Counted from the stretch's first letter, positions 1 to 11,084 are shown. The stretch is 64,000 nucleotides of DNA from Pelobates cultripes (GCA_933207985.1 OW240917.1:103858625-103922624); one strand, 5' to 3'. Numbers and translations: made by a program. The notes: generated by a model from the letters alone, not told the origin.

Positions 1-122
1 TCACTAAGCTCTTTTAAGAGCTTATTCCTACTACTCTCTCTTGGAGGAGAGGTTCACCCACTGGAACCTGAAGCCTTGTCGTAGGTCCAGGGTGGGTAGA
101 GGATGGCAAGTTCCCAGCCAAG

Positions 123-218
123 CTGCGGCGGTTCATGAGATCTGCAGTGCTTATGGTGTCTGGTGCGGTTTTGATGGTCCTTGGTAAGCACTAGGATCAT
201 CTGTTGGCAGAGGTACCC
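123..218. repeat. Interspersed repeat copy A (pair with 13199-13296)
   Basis: About 95 bp starting CTGCGGCGGTTC and ending at GGTACCC matches 13199-13296 in the same order, sharing blocks such as GCGGCGGTTC, TGTGTCTGG and AAGCACTAGGA. It is followed by an exact palindrome, GGTACCCAACTTGGGTACC, at 212-230. The family is not recognised. The flanking bases 1-122 and 231-550 show no gene; they are AT-rich sequence with short A runs. Confidence 0.55.
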
Positions 219-550
219 AACTTGGGTACCATTATACTTAATATTCTAAAATCGTATGTCATTTGAAAGAGCAACTAGAATTGCAATAAATTGTGTAAAA
301 ATGTTTCAAAGAAATTTACTGAGAAAATAACCAGACAAGAGAAAAAAAAAGATTCAGGTGGAATTTAAAAAAGAAATCCATCTATATATTTATAAACATG
401 TATTGCTGGCAACATGTAGATGACATTATTTATTTTACCATGGCTCTACCTTGTCTCATGTTGAGTAGTGACTTTTACTTGTATTTGAAGTTTGTTAGCC
501 CAAGATGGATACAATCAGCAATATAAAACTAGGTATTGATAAAAAAAAGT

Positions 551-1064
551 TTAATAAAGCTATACTTTAAGTACCAAATAGTGTTTGTGTAATTAAGCCG
601 TTATGGGATGAAGATTATACCCCATGCTCCCTTACTGCTCAATTCTCTGTGGTTTAGAAGTTAAATCACTTTGTTTATGCAGCCCTTACCACACCTCCTA
701 AGGCTGTGACTCACACAGCCGACATAAAAAAAAAAAAAAAAAAAGATATGCACTATGTGTTACAATAGAAGGTTTTATCTGAACTGTAATCACATACACA
801 GCGTTAGGCTCTAGCAGGTTATTACTGTAGTAGAGCAGGAGATAATAAAGTCCATAGTCTAACACACTGTACAATAAGGGAAACTAAATAAAGGGCTCTT
901 TTTTTCAGAACGTATGTAGAGAGCTTGTGTGAGGCACAGCTAGGGGTTTGGCTAGAGGTGCATAAACAAAGTGATTTCTGAAACTACATGGGCATGATCG
1001 ATTTACCAAAACCACTTAAATGAACAAAACTGTAGTCCTAACACTCTAGTGTCTCTAATTTATT
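551..1064. mobile_element. Degenerate T2-like MITE (symmetrical family)
   Basis: The left part (CTGCTCAATTCTCTG, then GTTAAATCACTTTGTTTATG) and the right part (CATAAACAAAGTGATTTCTG, ending in a decayed CTCTAGTGTCTCTAATTTA) are inverted relatives of each other. They match the better preserved copy at 32536-33089. The ends have drifted from TTAAAGGGACACTATAG. No coding capacity is seen. An A(19) run lies in the middle. Confidence 0.5.
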
Positions 1065-1094
1065 AGGTGCTCACCCTGTTGGACAAATAAATGT

Positions 1095-1174
1095 TTAAAC
1101 CCTTAAGGACACATGACATGTGTGACATGTCATGATTCCCTTTTATTCCAGAAGTTTGGTCCTTAAGGGGTTAA
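1095..1174. mobile_element. 80-bp piggyBac-like MITE, copy 1
   Basis: The sequence runs from TTAAACCCTTAAGGAC to GTCCTTAAGGGGTTAA, so it has inverted ends with TTAA on each side. The interior has a perfect small hairpin, CATGACATGT-GTG-ACATGTCATG. It differs at one base from the copy at 23421-23500. TTAA target sites with CCC ends suggest a piggyBac-type non-autonomous element; that class assignment is inference. Confidence 0.7.
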
Positions 1175-1529
1175 AAGCCCTTTTTTAAATTAACTTAGGC
1201 TTCCCTCTGTGCTGTCTAGGTCTCCTCCTCCTGCAACAATGGCGGGATGCAGATGCACCGTATTGAATCGATTCTCCTATGGAGAATTTGAAGATGCAAG
1301 ACATCCTCATGCAAAGCATGAGAACATACAACATTGATTCTGGAAGGGGGCCATTAGAGTTAGACTTAACGCATACAGTTTTTTCATTGCTGGGTAAAAC
1401 AAACAGCAATTCTTTACTATAGGGTTTTCACTGATGCTGGATGTTCTAATGCACAGTGTAAGGACATCAAGTGTCAGTAACTCAACCTAAAGTTGCCTAG
1501 CCAGCAAGAAGCTACCAGAAAGCCACTAG

Positions 1530-2024
1530 AGGCAGTCTTAGACCTACGTAAGACCTATGTCTATCCTCTGCCTGTACTCCCACATCTGATGCTCGCCTCC
1601 AAAACTTCTCCAGGGCTGCCCCTTTTCTGTGGAACTCCCTTTCCTTCTCCATTAGACTTTCACCCAGTTTCCACTCCTTTAAAAAATCTTTGAAAGCACA
1701 CTTCTTTAGGAAAGCATATCAATGAAACTGTTAGCAGGTTTTCACTCCCCCCCCCCTTGACTCCTCTCCTGCAACTGTCAGAAATAACCTACTATTTTCC
1801 CAGTGAATATTTTTCTAGCAACATATTTCATTACCCCTACTTATACCCTTTGTGTCACTATACCCCATTCCCTCTAGCATGTAAACTCATTGAGCAGGAC
1901 CCTCTACCCCTCTGTTCCTGTGTGTCCATTTGTCTGGTTACAATTACATGTGTTAGTCCACCCATTATACAGCACTACGGAATTAGCTGGTGCTATTTAA
2001 ATAAAGTAATAATAATAATAATGT
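1530..2024 (+). pseudogene. L2/CR1-superfamily LINE, 3' end fragment
   Basis: This holds the last coding part and 3' UTR of a LINE. Decoded across frames it gives a drifted version of the conserved C-terminus (LLWNSLPFSIR then HSFKKSLKTHFF), which is better preserved at 3805-3999 and 8482-8772. The 3' UTR has the usual GAGCAGGACCCTCT and TACAGCACTACGGAATTAG blocks and ends in a (TAA)n tail at about 2009-2022. It is truncated at the 5' side and carries frameshifts, so it is a dead copy. The upstream interval 1175-1529 shows nothing assignable. Confidence 0.65.
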
Positions 2025-2025
2025 A

Positions 2026-2146
2026 AACATTGCAGTTTCGCTAAGATTGCAATGTTTTACATTGCAGGACTAAGTGTGATAAGGACACAGCACCCAGACC
2101 ACTTTAATAAGCTGAAGTGATCTGGATGCCTATAGTGTCCCTTTAA
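2026..2146. mobile_element. T2-like MITE terminal remnant
   Basis: The right end reads GATGCCTATAGTGTCCCTTTAA, the reverse complement of the TTAAAGGGACACTATAGGC type end; CCAGACCACTT and AAGTGATCTGG form a small inverted pair. It lies directly after the LINE tail. The following interval 2147-3516 holds AT-rich DNA and a (TTTA)n run near 2909-2929, with no gene recognised. Confidence 0.5.
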
Positions 2147-3516
2147 TAAAACCCTAAATTAATCTTCATCATATGATGATTATCCATAGAAATTAACATT
2201 GGAACTCTGCAAGTACAATTAAAAAAGCTGACTCTGTTTTTTTATTGCTTTTCTTTTTATCACTCATATTCTAAGTGATGATTTCCTTTTCAGTGGATTT
2301 AAAACTAGTGGTGGCTGATAAAGTTTTAAGATCGTGGGGCAACTACCCACAGAATTTGACACCAGCCCTCTCTCTGGAAATACCACCTCCTAAAGTTTAG
2401 CAATTTAACTACAGGAGAAATGACCAACACATTGCACAGAAATGTGAGTATCACACACCTGGCACTAAAAGGGTTAAAACACGTCATATATTACTTATTA
2501 TGCAGTAAATTTCCAATTTAATAAATTACACTATGCCTGTTCGGATACAAAAAAATTATCCTAAAATATGAACTTATTACAATAAGCCCAGATGATTTTG
2601 GACAAAACAATAATGGAACTGTTCTTGGAAACCTAGGATAGTCTGGGAGCAGTTTCAACAGACACACAGAGTTTGGTGGATATGGAGATAACATTTAAAA
2701 AAAAATAATAATTGCTGGGGTTTGAGGAGCACATGTTTTATCAGACAGACACAGACCTGCCATGAGGGAGGCATATCTAGAAGAGACACACACAGTGTCC
2801 CTTTTGGATAACACATTAACAACAGAAACAGTTAGTACAGCAACTGAGCTCTGCTACTGTGAGTGTTCCACTATAGCCTAGGGGTTAAGAGTTTTTTTTA
2901 TTTCTATATATTTATTTATTTATTTATTAATTCATGCAGCTAATCAGGATCTAAAACTTGTTATGGATATAAAATATGATCTCTTTTTATTATGTACAAA
3001 TTTGTAAAAACAAATATTGTTTGATATATTACCTACAGTAAGTAGATATTATATGGATCAATACATACCATAGTAAACCTATTCACTCTTGCAAGTTCAC
3101 TCCACATGTGAGAGTGCTATAATTTTCCATCCCCTTCTTCCACTAGAGCAAAATTGGTTGTGGGGGCAAAGAAAAAACAAATGTCATTGCTCCTCCCCAA
3201 TAAATGTCAGAGGAATTAATGTCTTCTACATTCAAAACAGAGATTTTTGATAATTCAACCATGCCCCTGGACAATCATGGACAAAATTGCATTATCTGTC
3301 TCAAACTAAATGAAACTCACACTACAATGTGTACAATTATTGTTCAAATTATTTTCACTCACCTTAATTCCATAAGTTAATTTTTTTTGGTAGCAACTGA
3401 TGTTGAATTTGATTCATATTTTAATTCATTACTTTTCTACACATAGTTTTAATCATTTTTAATGCATTTTCAAACCTTGGCTATTTTGGCAACACACTTG
3501 CAAACCAAGTGCTGGT

Positions 3517-4940
3517 TATTATTATTATGTTATTATTTATATAGTGCCATCACATTCCGTAGTGCTGTACAATGGGTGGACTAACAGACATGTAATTGTA
3601 ACCAAACAATTGGACTTACGGGAACAGAGAGGTGAAGGGCTCTGCTCAATGAGCTTACATTCTAGAGGGAGTGGGGTATAGTGACACAAAGGGTAAAAGT
3701 AGGGGTACGAAGTAGGTTGTTAGAAAAGTATTCATTGAGGGCTTAGTAGGTAATTTTTGACAGTTGCAGGAGAGGAGTCATGGGGGATGGGGCATAAAAA
3801 CCTGCTAACAGTTTAATTGATATGCGTTCTTGAAGAAGTGAGTTTTCAATGATTTTTTGAATGAGTGGAGACTGGGTGATAGTCTTATGGAGAAGTCAAA
3901 GGAGTTCAACAGAAGAGATGCAGCCCTGGAGAAATCTTGGAGGTGAGCATTAGAGGTGGGTGTTCGGACAGAGATATACGTAGGTCTTTGGTCGAACATA
4001 GGAGCCTCGACGGGACATACTTGTGTATTAGGGAGGATAGGTAGGTTGGAGCAACAGTATGTAGGGACTTGTAAGCAAGCACCAGAATTTTAAATTGAGC
4101 CCTAAATCTAACTGGAAACCAATGCAGGGACTGACAGAACGGGGAGGCGTGGGAGGTGCGAGCGGACAGGAAAATGAGCCTTGCCACCGCATTCATTATA
4201 GATTGCAGCGGTGAAATCTGGGAACACGTAAGACCACTGAGAAGGGTTTTGCAGTAGTCAAGGCGAGAGAGAACAAGAGCATGGACCAGCACCTTAGCTG
4301 CATCCAGTGTTAAATAGGGGCGAATGCGCGCTATGTTTTTGAGATGGAAGCGACAGGATTTGGTGATTGATTGGACATGAGGGGTGAAGGAGAGGTTGGA
4401 GTCAAAAAAACACCAAGGCAGCGAGTCTTTGAGGTGATGGTAGCGCCGTTGACTTGGAGGGAGACAGACATGGGAATAGTAACACTTGAGGGAGGAAAGA
4501 CCAGAAGTTATGTTTTTGACAGGTTAAGTTTAAGGAAGTGAGCAGCCATCCAGTTGGAAATTGAAGAGAGGCAATCAGAGACACGAGTCAAGATGGGCGG
4601 AGAGAGATCAGGAGAGGACAGGTAGATTTGCATGTCATCCGCATAGAAATTACAGCGGAAGCCAAAGGAGCTGATGAGTTTACCAAGGGAGGCAGTATAG
4701 ATAGAGAACAGTAGGGACCAAGAACAGAACCTTGGGGGATGCCAACAGAGAGTGGTTCGGGGGAAGAGGCAGAGTCAGAGAAAGAAACACTGAAAGAGCA
4801 TTGGGAGAGGTAGGAGGAGCACCAGGAGAGAGAAGTATCCTGTAGACAAAAATTACGGAGAATGAGAAAAAGCTGTTGATCCTCAACAGTGTCAAAGGCA
4901 GCAGAAAGATCAAGGAGAATTAGGATAGAGTAATACATTT
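3517..4940 (-). pseudogene. L2/CR1-superfamily LINE, RT and 3' end, decayed
   Basis: On the minus strand this is the C-terminal half of a LINE reverse transcriptase with its 3' UTR. Readable motifs, in order, are [11 protein letters not shown] (motif A, near 4900), [11 protein letters not shown] (motif B, near 4740), [11 protein letters not shown] (motif C with the catalytic DD, near 4640), then LSRLDYC and SLHWFPVRFRAQFKILVLA (thumb region, about 4100-4270), and finally SPSLHSFKKSLKTHFF near 3840. The 3' UTR ends with ATTATTATTAT-type tail at 3517-3535. Reading needs several frame changes and crosses stops, so it is inactive. The 5' end is truncated near 4940, inside the fingers domain. Copies of the same family occur at 1530, 8467 and 27845. 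An L2-clade assignment is likely but not proven. Confidence 0.8.
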
Positions 4941-6289
4941 TTTAATTAAGTATATCTTCAAATAAATTCTTAAATACAAACAAATGTAATGTGTTCTATA
5001 ATCATATGCATTCTACACCAATATTTTTATAGTTTTTGTATTTATGGTGTATTTTGTTACCTAGTATATATCTTAAAATAATTTATATTTTACATTTAAC
5101 CTTGCATGACAAACAAGGATTTTACAGGCGATTATTAAGCATTTAGTCCAGCACAGGTCCCACAAAGGGGACACAGTCAATAACAAAGGGTCAAGTTGTT
5201 AAAGGGCAAGCGGAATGGATTGATGTTCCGTGACTGTTACAGCTTTTAGCATTTTGTTCATACAGCAGGTTTTTCCCATGTGGCTAGGTAGTTTTATCCA
5301 GTATTGGATTTCTCTTTAACTGGGAGATAGAGTTTTTTTTCTGCAAACAAGGCTGTCTTACTTTGCTTTAGATGCTTATCAAAGCATCACAATCTTTGCA
5401 GTTTTAGAATAGTCCGGCTTCCATACCAGATGAATGTCAGCTTGCTTCTGTAAGGTATAGGCTCCATGAACTATTTTTACATTAACCAAGTTAACCATGT
5501 TGATCTTTAAAAAAAATGTTCTCAGTCATTTTCTTAATTGTTAGTGAAAAAAAAGCAAAGCCATTAATTTAACTTGCCAATCTTCATTGTATAGGCAAGA
5601 AGGAGGTGTCACAATCAGTTGAAGAGTGGTCATCTATTGTTCCTTGAAAAATAAGTATACAGCCAACAAGTGGATTCCATTGTCTTAAATAGAATTTAAA
5701 ACATAACTGGGCGAAGTGAAATTTGCTGTCAATCCATTTAATCAGCTCCTGAAAATATATCCCTCATATAGCTTTACATAAGATATCCAAGCAACATATA
5801 TTTAGAAATAAATCTGTAGTATGACTCAGTTATAAATCCTAACAAAAATGTGTTTGATACATTATGAGTACAAAAAGCGGAGCAATTGCCCAAAACTTAG
5901 GATTTATTTTATTTATTGTTAAAACCACATAGAACATCTGAATAAAGGTTATAAAAAGTACTTGTGTAATAAAGTTAGTTAAATAAATAAAAAAAAGGTG
6001 AAAAAAAAATAAAGAAAAAGGTGTACATTGGCACAAAAAGCAATTAATCATAAAATGAAAAATGAATATGTTTGTGTCCTGCTAACACAGACGATAAAGG
6101 GATTTCAGAAGATACGTAAAGCCGACCATGCTACCTGAGATACAGTTTATTCGAGTGATGGGTTCTAGCAAACTAATGCAGAGCAAATGTTACAGTGTGT
6201 TGATATTTAGCAACAAATCGTTAGTGTTGGAATGCCCTTGAAGTGGGCTACTGTATAATACTAACAATAGGCTCTAACCAAAATACAAG
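4941..6289. other. Unassigned AT-rich interval
   Basis: No gene, RNA or mobile element could be supported here. The ORFs present are short and A/T-driven. The stretch near 5890-6060 is A-rich. Confidence 0.5.
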
Positions 6290-6291
6290 TA

Positions 6292-6657
6292 CAGTGGGAC
6301 CTCAGTTTATGAATTTAATGTGTTCTCCGGGGCGTTTCTTATTGCGAAAAATTTGTAAACCGAAACGCGGTTTCCCATAGGAATGCATTGAAAACCAATT
6401 AATCCGTTCTGGAGGTCAGAAAAAAGTCAAAATGAGCTGGCATGGAAACCAACCCACAATGCAGAACAATAAAAGGCATGCAAACGATGAAGCTCAGCTC
6501 CCTACCTTTCCACAGCTTGAGAAATGTACCAAAATGTCCCAAAACAACATCCTGGGGAAACTTGCTTTGCATTGCAAATTGTTTTTGTAAACTGAGGCAT
6601 TATTTTCAATGGATTTTCATTTGTAAACTGAAGCGTTTGTAAACTGAGGTCCCACTG
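6292..6657. mobile_element. Tc1/mariner superfamily MITE (pogo/Tigger-like)
   Basis: The element starts CAGTGGGACCTCAGTTTATG and ends with the inverse, CTGAGGTCCCACTG, between TA dinucleotides at 6290-6291 and 6658-6659. The subterminal sequence (TTTGTAAACCGAA and TTTGTAAACTGA) is also inverted. It is 366 bp and non-coding. TA target duplication and this terminus resemble Tigger-type elements; the exact family is inferred. Confidence 0.75.
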
Positions 6658-6987
6658 TATCAACACAATCAGATGCATTTTCTCATTAGTTGATGACATC
6701 TGGTTTTATAAAAGCAATTTTTAGTAATTACATGCAGGGTAACATAGCACCAAAAATATAGGAGTGTAACCCAAGATGAAGACGCAAATATTCAACCAAA
6801 AGAATTCTAAGCTGTACCTTTGAGGGCACCTGTCCTGATAATAAGAACTAGCTGCTAGTCTTTATGCAGCACCATCTGGGATCAGACAAAAGAGTTCTGT
6901 GCTAATAACTCTGGCTTCCCCAAAAGACCATAAGTGGTAAGGTAAATCTTGGTCAGAAAAAATATTCTATAAAGTGATTTGGAGTGT

Positions 6988-7122
6988 CGTATGTTAAGGA
7001 AAGTCAGAGAAACACACAGAGCTGAGCTCCGACGGGTGTTTTGCAGGTCAAGAATAGCAGCTTTAGCTGCGAAACGCTCATCGGGGCTGAGCTCTGTGTG
7101 TTTGACTCTTCTGAACATACGA
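6988..7122. repeat. Foldback repeat with hammerhead-like core in its loop
   Basis: Arms starting TCGTATGTTAAGG (6988) and ending CATACGA (7122) pair over about 45 bp with small gaps, sharing AAACACACAGAGCT. The loop holds a stem-loop, GCAGC-TTTA-GCTGC, followed directly by GAAACGC. That order (stem-loop then GAAAC) resembles the Penelope-associated motif at 11858. The upstream interval 6660-6987 shows nothing else. Confidence 0.55.
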
Positions 7123-7347
7123 AGGCTGAACATATAAATGCAAATGGTCTGCCAGTATTTTCCGATAAATACATACAAACAGGTGAAGTATCTTGGTTCG
7201 TTGATGCAAAATAAAATGTAATTTAAATGAGAACTGTAACGACAGAAAGATATGACAAAATCTAATGTAGTATTATAGAGTACATAAGTTTAGTTTAATA
7301 TATGATTCGGTACTCACAAAAGGAGAGCCAAAAGAAAATGGCTCAAT

Positions 7348-7561
7348 TTAAATGCCTGTGGAATAATTATAAGGGTTCCCACTCCCTCTCTGTGCAGCAG
7401 CTGTATCTGAATCCCTTGGTGTTATTCTGAAGAAGAGACCATCACCATTCCGGTCAAAGGTAATTCTTCCATGTAAACCTTCCCACTGCCCAATAAATAC
7501 ACAGACACCTGTATAGTGGGTAAGGGCAACTGTCACAGCTTTATTGTACTTTGAACCAGCA
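7348..7561 (-). other. ORF with ionotropic glutamate receptor-like motif (uncertain)
   Basis: A minus-strand open frame encodes QWEGLHGRITFDRNGDGLFF, which resembles the W-E-G-L-x-G-R-I-x-F motif near the end of the amino-terminal domain of kainate-type glutamate receptors. A pyrimidine-poor but possible splice acceptor (TTATTGGGCAG) lies just before TGGGAAGG. The residues on either side do not fit that family well, and the region adjoins transposon sequence. It could be a captured or decayed exon, or a chance match. Confidence 0.2.
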
Positions 7562-7750
7562 TTAACATCCACCTGTCAGTTGATGGGGTTGATTATTGCA
7601 CCAGACAGATATCACTTTCAGTTCCCAGAGTCCAAAGCAGCCTCGATGACATGCTGCATTCATCTTGCCATCAATTTTAACAATATTCCCTGTGCCTTTA
7701 CAGCTCACACACCCAAAACATCTGTGGGTTTTTCTCTGTATCCCGAACAA
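7562..7750 (-). pseudogene. Tc1-like transposase fragment
   Basis: The frame reads CKGTGNIVKIDGKMNA, matching the Tc1 transposase segment that normally follows the VMVWG motif (G-x-G-x-L-x-x-I-x-G-K-M-N). Downstream it degenerates into WCNNQPHQ, a possible relic of the QDNDPKH motif. Only about 60 residues survive, with no termini found. The next interval, 7760-8466, shows no recognisable element. Confidence 0.45.
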
Positions 7751-8466
7751 TTATTCTGACAGTTGTGGCTGAAATCTTTCCTGGTCTACCTGACCTTGGC
7801 TTGGTATTGTCAGGATCTTACTTTGAGGAGGAGTTCGACATGCAGACTTAAAGCACACTTTACAATTTAACGCAAGCCGAGGAGACTCAAGGTAGAAAGC
7901 TCCAAGATTGTGATACAGTGCAATGTGGCTATACATACACAGTGCTTCTGGATACATAGAGCAGAATAATCCAAGTGAGAAGTCGGATACTGTACCAAAG
8001 GCCAGACAGGCGGCAAATAGGCAATAACGGTAAACGGGCTGAAGGTCAAGGCAGGAGTCAGACGAACAGTAGATTAGAACATTGCAGTACTACAGCAATA
8101 CTGTCCTGTGGCCTATTGGGGGTTTAAAAATTAACTTTTATCAAATCAATATTAAAAAATGAAGCTAGAGAAATGTCTAGCTCTTAGTGAATAATACACA
8201 ATTAAACCAAAAAGGAAAGAGGGAAAGACAAGGGTGAAAGAAGGGAAATATATACAAAAAGATAAGATTTTAACTAGTGGTTTCTATCAACGTGAAAATA
8301 AATAAAGACAGTAATAAGGATTATAAATATGTTAGAATACAAGTAGTTACTGCTGGAAACACTAATAGTGACACTCTATCTGCTTCCCTGAGATAGTGTA
8401 ATCGTAGATACTAAGTATCAGAATTATCCAGTTTTCTGGAAGCCTTTAACAGTTATATAGAGTAGA

Positions 8467-8772
8467 CAATTTAAAATTCTGGTGCTTGCTTACAAGTCCC
8501 TACATAATGCTGCTCCAACCTACCTATCCTCCCTAATACACAAGTATGTCTTGTCAAGGCCCCTACGCTCTGTCAAAGACCTACATATATCCTCTGTCCG
8601 TACTCTCACCTCTAACGCTCGCCTCCAAGACTTTTCCAGGACTGCACCTCTTCTGTGGAACTCCCGTCCCTTCTCCGTAAGAATTTCACCCAGTCTCCAC
8701 TCATTCAAAAAATCATTGAAAACTCACTTCTTCAAGAAAGCATATTGGTTAGCCTTAGCTGAAGCAGAGTGA
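8467..8772 (+). pseudogene. L2/CR1-superfamily LINE C-terminal fragment
   Basis: An open frame of about 96 residues carries LAYKSLHNAAPTYLSSLIHK, then LQDFSRTAPLLWNSRPFSVR and PSLHSFKKSLKTHFFKKAY. This is the extreme C-terminus of the same LINE family as 3517-4940. It is uninterrupted over this short span, but both sides are missing: no reverse transcriptase core precedes it, and the 3' UTR is replaced by Penelope-like sequence at about 8785. Confidence 0.75.
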
Positions 8773-8784
8773 TCACATAAACCA

Positions 8785-9429
8785 GTGATAGCTATTCATG
8801 TGAACAGAGTAAGCTTAAGCACAGTTAAGCAAATAATACATTTTAGAGCAAGAGGAGGATTTGAGAGATTTTATAGGACCAAAACCAAAAATCGTATACA
8901 GGGGGACCATGAATCTTGGATTTTGACCAAAAGCTGTATAACGAAAGAAATTAAAAATAAAGACGTTGTAGGTTCAGAATTAAAAGGTTTTTATAATTGT
9001 GGCAATTGCCAGGGCTGCAGAGAAACGACAATAAGAAGCAAAAAAACAAGCTCCTATTCCTCTTATGTCACTAATAAGAAATATAATATTAATACTTTTA
9101 TCTCCTGCAATGTCAACCATGTTATGTATCTTCTCTCTTGTGACTGTGGCATACAATATGTGGGTAGAACTACGAGATCTCTTAAAACGAGAATAGACAA
9201 ACATATTCGCAATATTAAAAAAAGGGTACTTAACCATTCAGTATCCGCCCACTTTGCCCAGTATCACAATGGTGACCCAAAATGTTTATATTTTATAGGT
9301 ATTGAAAGAGTAGTAAAACCATGGAGAGGGGGAGATTTTATCAAAATTTTAAATAAGGCTGAAATGAGGTGGATTTTCGAACTAGATACCGTTTTCCCTG
9401 CCGGCATGAACATAGACTTTTTTTTTAAT
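8785..9429 (+). pseudogene. Penelope-like element (PLE-1), C-terminal GIY-YIG endonuclease part
   Basis: The open frame from 8785 carries the end of a Penelope-like protein. A cysteine knuckle, YNCGNCQGC, lies near residue 71. It is followed by the GIY-YIG nuclease start (VMYLLSCDCGIQYVGRTTR) with an Arg in the expected helix (RSLKTRIDKHI), and the downstream WRGGD, a glutamate in NKAEMRWIFEL, and PAGMNID. The reverse transcriptase half is missing (5' truncation). The natural end is lost: the last residues run into a T-rich stretch and the DNA element beginning at 9430. The element tail probably resumes at 11508. In this family the domain cuts target DNA for reverse transcription. Confidence 0.8.
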
Positions 9430-9804
9430 TACCGTATATACTCGAGTATAAGTCGAGTTTTTCAGCACATTTTTTGTGCTGAAAAACCCCCACTCGACTT
9501 ATACTCGAGTTATTGTCTGTATTATGGCAACTTACAGTGGAGGAGAAGGGAGCTGACCGGACCGGAGGAGAGAGAAGGGAGCTGACAGGAGCTGCAGGAA
9601 AGGTAAGTTACAGCTCATTGCCAGCCCCCCTCCTACACAGTGCACACCACTGGACCACCAGAGAATGAAAGCCCCCCACCCTGGCCAGCTAACAAGCAGG
9701 GAGGGGGGATGAAAAAAAATATAAATAAAAAATTTAATAATATTAAAATAAAAAATATTAATAATAATTTTCAAAAAATAATAAAAATGCCCACCCCCCA
9801 CCAA

Positions 9805-10032
9805 GGCTCTGCATCACATACACACACTGCACTCATACTCACACACACTGCATTCATACACACACACACACACTGCACTCATACACACACACACACTGCA
9901 TTCATACACACACACACTGCACTCATAGACAAACACACTGCACTCATACACACACACACACTGCACTCATACACACACACACACACTGCACTCATACACA
10001 CACACACACACTGCACTCACACACACACACTG
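9805..10032 (+). repeat. CA-rich minisatellite, left half
   Basis: Units of roughly 22-26 bp are built from CACTGCATTCATA or CACTGCACTCATA plus (CA)n. The array continues at 11085 after the inserted LTR-like element, so it was one array before that insertion. Confidence 0.85.
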
Positions 10033-11084
10033 TGTAGCGGAGATGCAATATTCCCCAGGTTATCTCCGCTTATAATCCAAGTGAGGCTCAGGAACAAGTA
10101 AATAGTAACTCCACAGGCAAGGTTTCCAGCAGGTAAAATAACAGCAATATCCCAACAGCAATCCCAATAACTGGACGACACACAGTTTCAGGAGCAGAAC
10201 TGAAATCTTTTAATCCACACTGTCCTTTTAAAGCATGCTCCCATGCAAGGGAGGGATTTACAATCATTAGTACAGTAGCCAATCCCGTCCTGGTAACCTC
10301 CCACACATCTCCTCCCCTCAGCCAGCATCATAATCCCCTTATCCAGTACAGTAATTCCCCCCGTTTCTGGATGTACCCCTAAACGTAGGGGTACCCCTTT
10401 AAATCCTACACCCCCTGATAGCCCTGATCTGGGTAAACAACATATCCAAAAATCACCTAGATCAGACCAGGGGTTCGGGAAATCTATGGAGGGAATAAAA
10501 TGACCGACTGCACTGACTGAGACAGCCGAATGCGGTTCCATGCGAATGGGCCCTGCGGTCGGTCCTGGAGTAAGGGAACAAACTGCACGAAAGCCTCTAG
10601 CTATAGAGGCTAGGGAGGGTTCGCCTGAATCCCCTCGTTCGGTTCTTTCTATCTACCGAAACGAGGGGCCGTTCGGTAGTTAGGAACCGAACGGACCGGG
10701 CTTGTGGAGGTTTCAGCGGTGTTCACCTAGTCGAGTGTCCGATTTGAGTTCCAGACACTCGACGGCAAAACACCGCTGTTCGGGAGTTTTAAAATGGCCG
10801 CCGCCACGTGTTCGTTTTTCGAATGGCGGCCACCCCCGAGAACAAAGGACGGCTACTTCACTTGCCAATTACCCGTTCGCAACAATGTTGCAACGGGTAA
10901 TTGAGAACACACTTCACACATGGGAGGTCTGACTATTCAGTAGTTTCATTCGAACAAACTAAGGGAATGAAACTACCTAACATTCAGACGAATCCAATAC
11001 ATCAAATACATAGACTTTGCCATTTTCACACGAATGCATAGAAATACATGAATTGCTCAGGACAGCACAGGGCCATCCGCTACA
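10033..11084. mobile_element. LTR-like insertion (1,052 bp) with 5-bp target duplication and serial hairpins
   Basis: The insertion begins TGTAGCGGA and ends with the inverse, TCCGCTACA, in TG...CA form. CACTG at 10028-10032 is repeated at 11085-11089, giving an exact 5-bp target duplication inside the minisatellite. No coding region is seen, so a solo LTR is the simplest reading. The interior contains at least six closely spaced inverted repeats between 10592 and 10989 (listed separately). A foldback DNA element is the alternative. Confidence 0.7.
10592..10989. repeat. Chain of six hairpins inside the LTR-like insertion
   Basis: Perfect or near-perfect inverted repeats follow one another. 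They are 10592-10611 (AGCCTCTA/TAGAGGCT), 10631-10668 (CCCCTCGTTCGGT with one bulge), 10714-10778 (outer CAGCGGTGTT, inner GTCGAGTGTC), 10795-10832 (TGGCCGCC/GGCGGCCA with inner TTCG/CGAA), 10866-10903 (CAATTACCCGTT plus GCAACA, one bulged C) and 10927-10989 (GTCTGA and AGTAGTTTCATTC). Spacing is 20-50 bp. No function is known to me. Confidence 0.8.
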
